A DNA stretch of 64,000 nt, taken from the NCBI GenBank assembly GCA_016218045.1, contig JACRFB010000031.1, forward strand, positions 1-64,000, read 5' to 3'. This DNA comes from Ignavibacteriota bacterium. GTDB lineage: Bacteria; Bacteroidota; Ignavibacteria; SZUA-365. The first letter of the stretch is position 1. Each line of letters begins with the position of its first letter. The notes beneath the pieces are model-generated. The model searched no databases and was not told the origin of the DNA. It worked only from the letters and a program-made list of their open reading frames with translations. Made by a program: the position numbers and the translations under genes. Positions 61,679-64,000 of this stretch are shown here, piece after piece.

Positions 61679-62851
61679 TCAGGTAAAGGCGGCGATGCCG
61701 GTGATTTCCTGGCCGAGTATCAGGGTGTGTATGTCGTGCGTCCCCTCGTAGGTTTTCACCGATTCGAGATTGTTCATGTGGCGCATCACGGGGTACTCGT
61801 CGACGATGCCGTTGGCGCCGAGAATGTCGCGTGCCATGCGCGCGATGGTGAGGGCGATGTCGACATTGTTGCGTTTGGCGAGCGACACCTGCGCAAAGGT
61901 CATCGTGCCCGCGTCCTTCATTCGCCCGAGCTGCAGGCAGAGAAGCTGCGCCTTGGTGATTTCGGTGAGCATGTACGCGAGTTTTTCCTGCACAAGCTGG
62001 AACGACGCGATGGGCCGGGAAAATTGGGTGCGAGTCAGCGCGTACGAGCGCGCGGCGTGGAAACACGCCATGGCTGCTCCCACGGCTCCCCACGCGATGC
62101 CGTAGCGGGCCTGTGTCAGGCAGGCGAGGGGCGCGCGCAGTCCGCGCGCGTCGGGCAATCTGTTCTCCGCGGGGATGCGGCAGTTCTGGAAGACGAGTTC
62201 GGAGGTGACCGAGGCGCGGAGCGAATGTTTGCCCTTCATCTCGGGCGCGGTGAAACCGGGCGTCCCTTTTTCGACAAGGAAGCCATGCACCTCGCCGTCG
62301 AGTTTCGCCCAGACGAGGGCGACGTCGGCGACGCTGCCGTTGGTGATCCACATCTTTGCGCCGTCGAGCACGAAGCTGTCGCCGTCACGTCTCGCGCGCG
62401 TGGTCATGGAGCCCGGATCGGATCCGTGGTCGGGTTCCGTGAGTCCGAAGCAGCCGATCGCGTCCGTGCGCGCGAGGCGCGGCAGCCAGCGGCAACGCTG
62501 CTCCTCGCTGCCGAAGCGGAAGATCGGGTACATCACCAGACTGCTCTGCACCGACGCGAAACTTCGCAGGGCGCTGTCGCCGCGCTCCAGTTCCTGCATC
62601 ATGAGTCCGTACACCACGTTGTTCGACGCCGCGCAGCCGTAGCGTTCGGGAAGCGTGGCGCCCAACACTCCCAGATTTCCGAGCGACGGCAGCAGTTCCG
62701 CCGGGAAACGGCAGTTCCGGTTCGCGTCTTCGATGACGGGCAAAAGTTCGGCGCTCACCCAGGCGCGCACCGTGTTCCGCGCCAGAATTTCCTCCTCGCC
62801 CAGCAGTGTGTCGAGGTTGTAGAAATCCACTCCGGAAAACGTGTCGGTCAT
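61679..62851 (-). CDS. gcdH: Acyl-CoA dehydrogenase, glutaryl-CoA dehydrogenase type
   Basis: 390 residues. FAD enzyme with CFGLTEPDHGSDPGSM (flavin and substrate site), GAKMWITNG and the C-terminal TYEGTHDIHTLILGQ, where the Glu is the catalytic base. The last phrase and the overall reading are those of glutaryl-CoA dehydrogenase, which oxidises and decarboxylates glutaryl-CoA to crotonyl-CoA in lysine and tryptophan breakdown. Substrate assignment within the family is fairly but not fully secure. A weak TTTG / TAAGTTGC promoter lies on the minus strand at 62895-62926. Confidence 0.85.
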   Translation of the reverse strand: MTDTFSGVDFYNLDTLLGEEEILARNTVRAWVSAELLPVIEDANRNCRFPAELLPSLGNLGVLGATLPERYGCAASNNVVYGLMMQELERGDSALRSFASVQSSLVMYPIFRFGSEEQRCRWLPRLARTDAIGCFGLTEPDHGSDPGSMTTRARRDGDSFVLDGAKMWITNGSVADVALVWAKLDGEVHGFLVEKGTPGFTAPEMKGKHSLRASVTSELVFQNCRIPAENRLPDARGLRAPLACLTQARYGIAWGAVGAAMACFHAARSYALTRTQFSRPIASFQLVQEKLAYMLTEITKAQLLCLQLGRMKDAGTMTFAQVSLAKRNNVDIALTIARMARDILGANGIVDEYPVMRHMNNLESVKTYEGTHDIHTLILGQEITGIAAFT

Positions 62852-62962
62852 GTTGGCACTGTCGATGCGAGGGGGGGCGCGAGCGAATAGTACAGCAACT
62901 TATCGTTCACGGCCCGGAAATACAAACGCGCGCACCGCCCTGCGATTCTCGGACACCGGGAG

Positions 62963-62970
62963 TATATTTG
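62963..62970 (+). promoter_or_regulatory. Bacteroidota-type -7 box of the sulfatase-family gene
   Basis: TATATTTG fits TAnnTTTG and lies 45 bases before the ATG at 63016. No clear TTG at the expected -33 position. Confidence 0.5.
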
Positions 62971-63015
62971 CTGACCCGCACACACCGTCCTCCTCGGCAA
63001 CCGCTGCACGCGCCC

Positions 63016-64000
63016 ATGACACGACCCGTTCGCACGTCCATACTCCTGTTTCTCTTTCTGCTGCTCCTGTATTCCGGCCTGCGACTGGGTTTCTACTGGT
63101 CGAATCTCGACTTCTTCGAAGCCGTCCCCGGCGCGGATATCGCGGAGGGATTCCTGCATGGAGTGCGTTTCGACATCGCCGCGCTGTTCCTCGTGAACAT
63201 CCCTTTGCTTGTCCTCTACCTTCTGCCCTGGCAGCCCTCGCGGTATCGCTGGTATCGTGTCACACTGTTCACACTGTTCTGCGTCGTCAATCTCGCGGGC
63301 GTGCTGCTCAATGTGGCGGACTTCGCGTATTTCCCCACCGTGCAGCGCCGTCTGCTGTTTGAACCCTACGCCATGCTGCCCGACCTGCTGCGTATGCTCC
63401 CGGGCACAGTCGCCGCCTATCCTCTGACCACGCTGCTCTTTGTCGTGTTGGCAGCGGTCTTTGTTGCCGCCGCGTTACGCCTGGTCCGGTTCGCTCACAG
63501 GCGCGGCGGGGAGCGGCGCGGCCTCATCCGCGAATTCCTCTTTCTCGCGCTGGCCGTGGTGCTCGCGGTGATCGGCATACGCGGCGGATTGCAGCTCAAG
63601 CCCCTGCGGCAGTCGAACGCCTTCTTTTCGTCCGTGCCCGCCCTGGGCTGGCTCGCGCTCAACAGTACATATACGGTCGCGCGCAGCTACTTTCAGCCGG
63701 CACTTCCCACATACGCGTTTATGGCGGAAGACGAGGCGCGCGGCATCGTGCGCGAACTGTTTTTCGATGATCGCGAAGAGAGCATCGATACGGCCTTCGT
63801 GTTTCTGCGCAAACGCGCGGCGCAGGAGCCACGGCGTCTCAATGTGGTGATCATCATGATGGAAAGCTGGACCGCCTCCGACATCGGATCCATTTCCGGC
63901 GGACCCTCGCGCGCGCCGTTCTTTGATTCGCTTGCCGCCGACGGACTGCTCTTCACAAATTTTCTCGCCAACGGCCAGCGGTCCATCGAGGCGCTGCCGT
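63016..64000 (+). CDS. LTA synthase-like membrane sulfatase/phosphoglycerol transferase, truncated at the right edge
   Basis: The frame is open from the ATG at 63016 to the window end. Residues 1-200 contain about five hydrophobic segments, the first at 8-24 (ILLFLFLLLLYSG). After a linker the alkaline-phosphatase-fold catalytic domain begins with LNVVIIMMESWTASDIGS, where the Glu is the first metal ligand, and FFDSLAADGLLFTNFLANG follows. The catalytic Thr/Ser and later metal ligands may be cut off. Such proteins in Gram-negatives transfer phosphoglycerol or phosphoethanolamine to envelope glycans or lipids; which one is open. Confidence 0.88.
   Translation, partial: MTRPVRTSILLFLFLLLLYSGLRLGFYWSNLDFFEAVPGADIAEGFLHGVRFDIAALFLVNIPLLVLYLLPWQPSRYRWYRVTLFTLFCVVNLAGVLLNVADFAYFPTVQRRLLFEPYAMLPDLLRMLPGTVAAYPLTTLLFVVLAAVFVAAALRLVRFAHRRGGERRGLIREFLFLALAVVLAVIGIRGGLQLKPLRQSNAFFSSVPALGWLALNSTYTVARSYFQPALPTYAFMAEDEARGIVRELFFDDREESIDTAFVFLRKRAAQEPRRLNVVIIMMESWTASDIGSISGGPSRAPFFDSLAADGLLFTNFLANGQRSIEALP

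Overview
The window looks like a piece of chromosome from a GC-rich, Gram-negative member of the Bacteroidota/Ignavibacteriota (FCB) assemblage. Three signs support this. Several very large secreted proteins end in the type IX secretion (T9SS, Por) type A C-terminal sorting domain with its 'PNPFxP ... VYDMxGRxV' pattern. Clear Bacteroidota-type promoters (TTG, 19 bp, TAnnTTTG) stand in front of several genes. An lpxK gene implies lipid A. The exact class is not determined. An Ignavibacteria- or Kapabacteria-like lineage is my inference from the high GC content together with T9SS. No rRNA, tRNA, phage, IS element or CRISPR array was seen.

Layout. Positions 1-445 hold a truncated secreted protein. 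From 869 to 24 kb the genes are mostly central metabolism and envelope: succinyl-CoA synthetase alpha subunit with an odd lysine/alanine/proline tail, an NtrC-type two-component pair, a biotin-dependent carboxyltransferase plus biotin carrier, a penicillin-acylase/sirtuin/pyruvate-kinase operon, a PD40-OmpA protein, a tightly packed nitrilase/DUF374/lpxK/lipoprotein operon, a DksA-like protein, a YbbR-domain protein, a serine-synthesis locus (DUF1015, serA, serC) and a 2-hydroxyacid dehydrogenase. From 23.4 to 48.7 kb lies a secretome block: a 2,518-residue Ig-array protein, a phosphoesterase, a phosphate-uptake pair (DUF47, pit), an M16 peptidase, and then four secreted proteins in a row, one with a metzincin-like zinc site. 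From 48.8 to 52.4 kb are three outer-membrane-type proteins, two of them tandem paralogues. From 52.5 kb to the end come a CASTOR/POLLUX-like channel, purD, a glycosyltransferase, an M24 peptidase, guaB, a glutaryl-CoA-type acyl-CoA dehydrogenase and a truncated LTA-synthase-like sulfatase.

The most unusual non-coding signal is that the intergenic regions repeatedly carry arrays of 7- or 8-bp tandem units (for example GGCGTAAA, AGCGGGAS, GAGGGAA, GTYACGT, GTAGAAA). Related units recur at distant loci, sometimes as facing inverted arrays at convergent gene ends. This resembles the short tandemly repeated repetitive (STRR) sequences known from heterocystous cyanobacteria. A second signal is a cluster of three perfect DnaA boxes (TTATCCACA) plus one near-box, next to an AT-rich stretch between guaB and the M24 peptidase gene. 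This could be a replication origin or a DnaA-controlled region.

Start sites were chosen by homology, signal peptides and promoter positions, because Shine-Dalgarno sequences are weak or absent in front of many genes here. All functional calls come from reading motifs; no database search was run.
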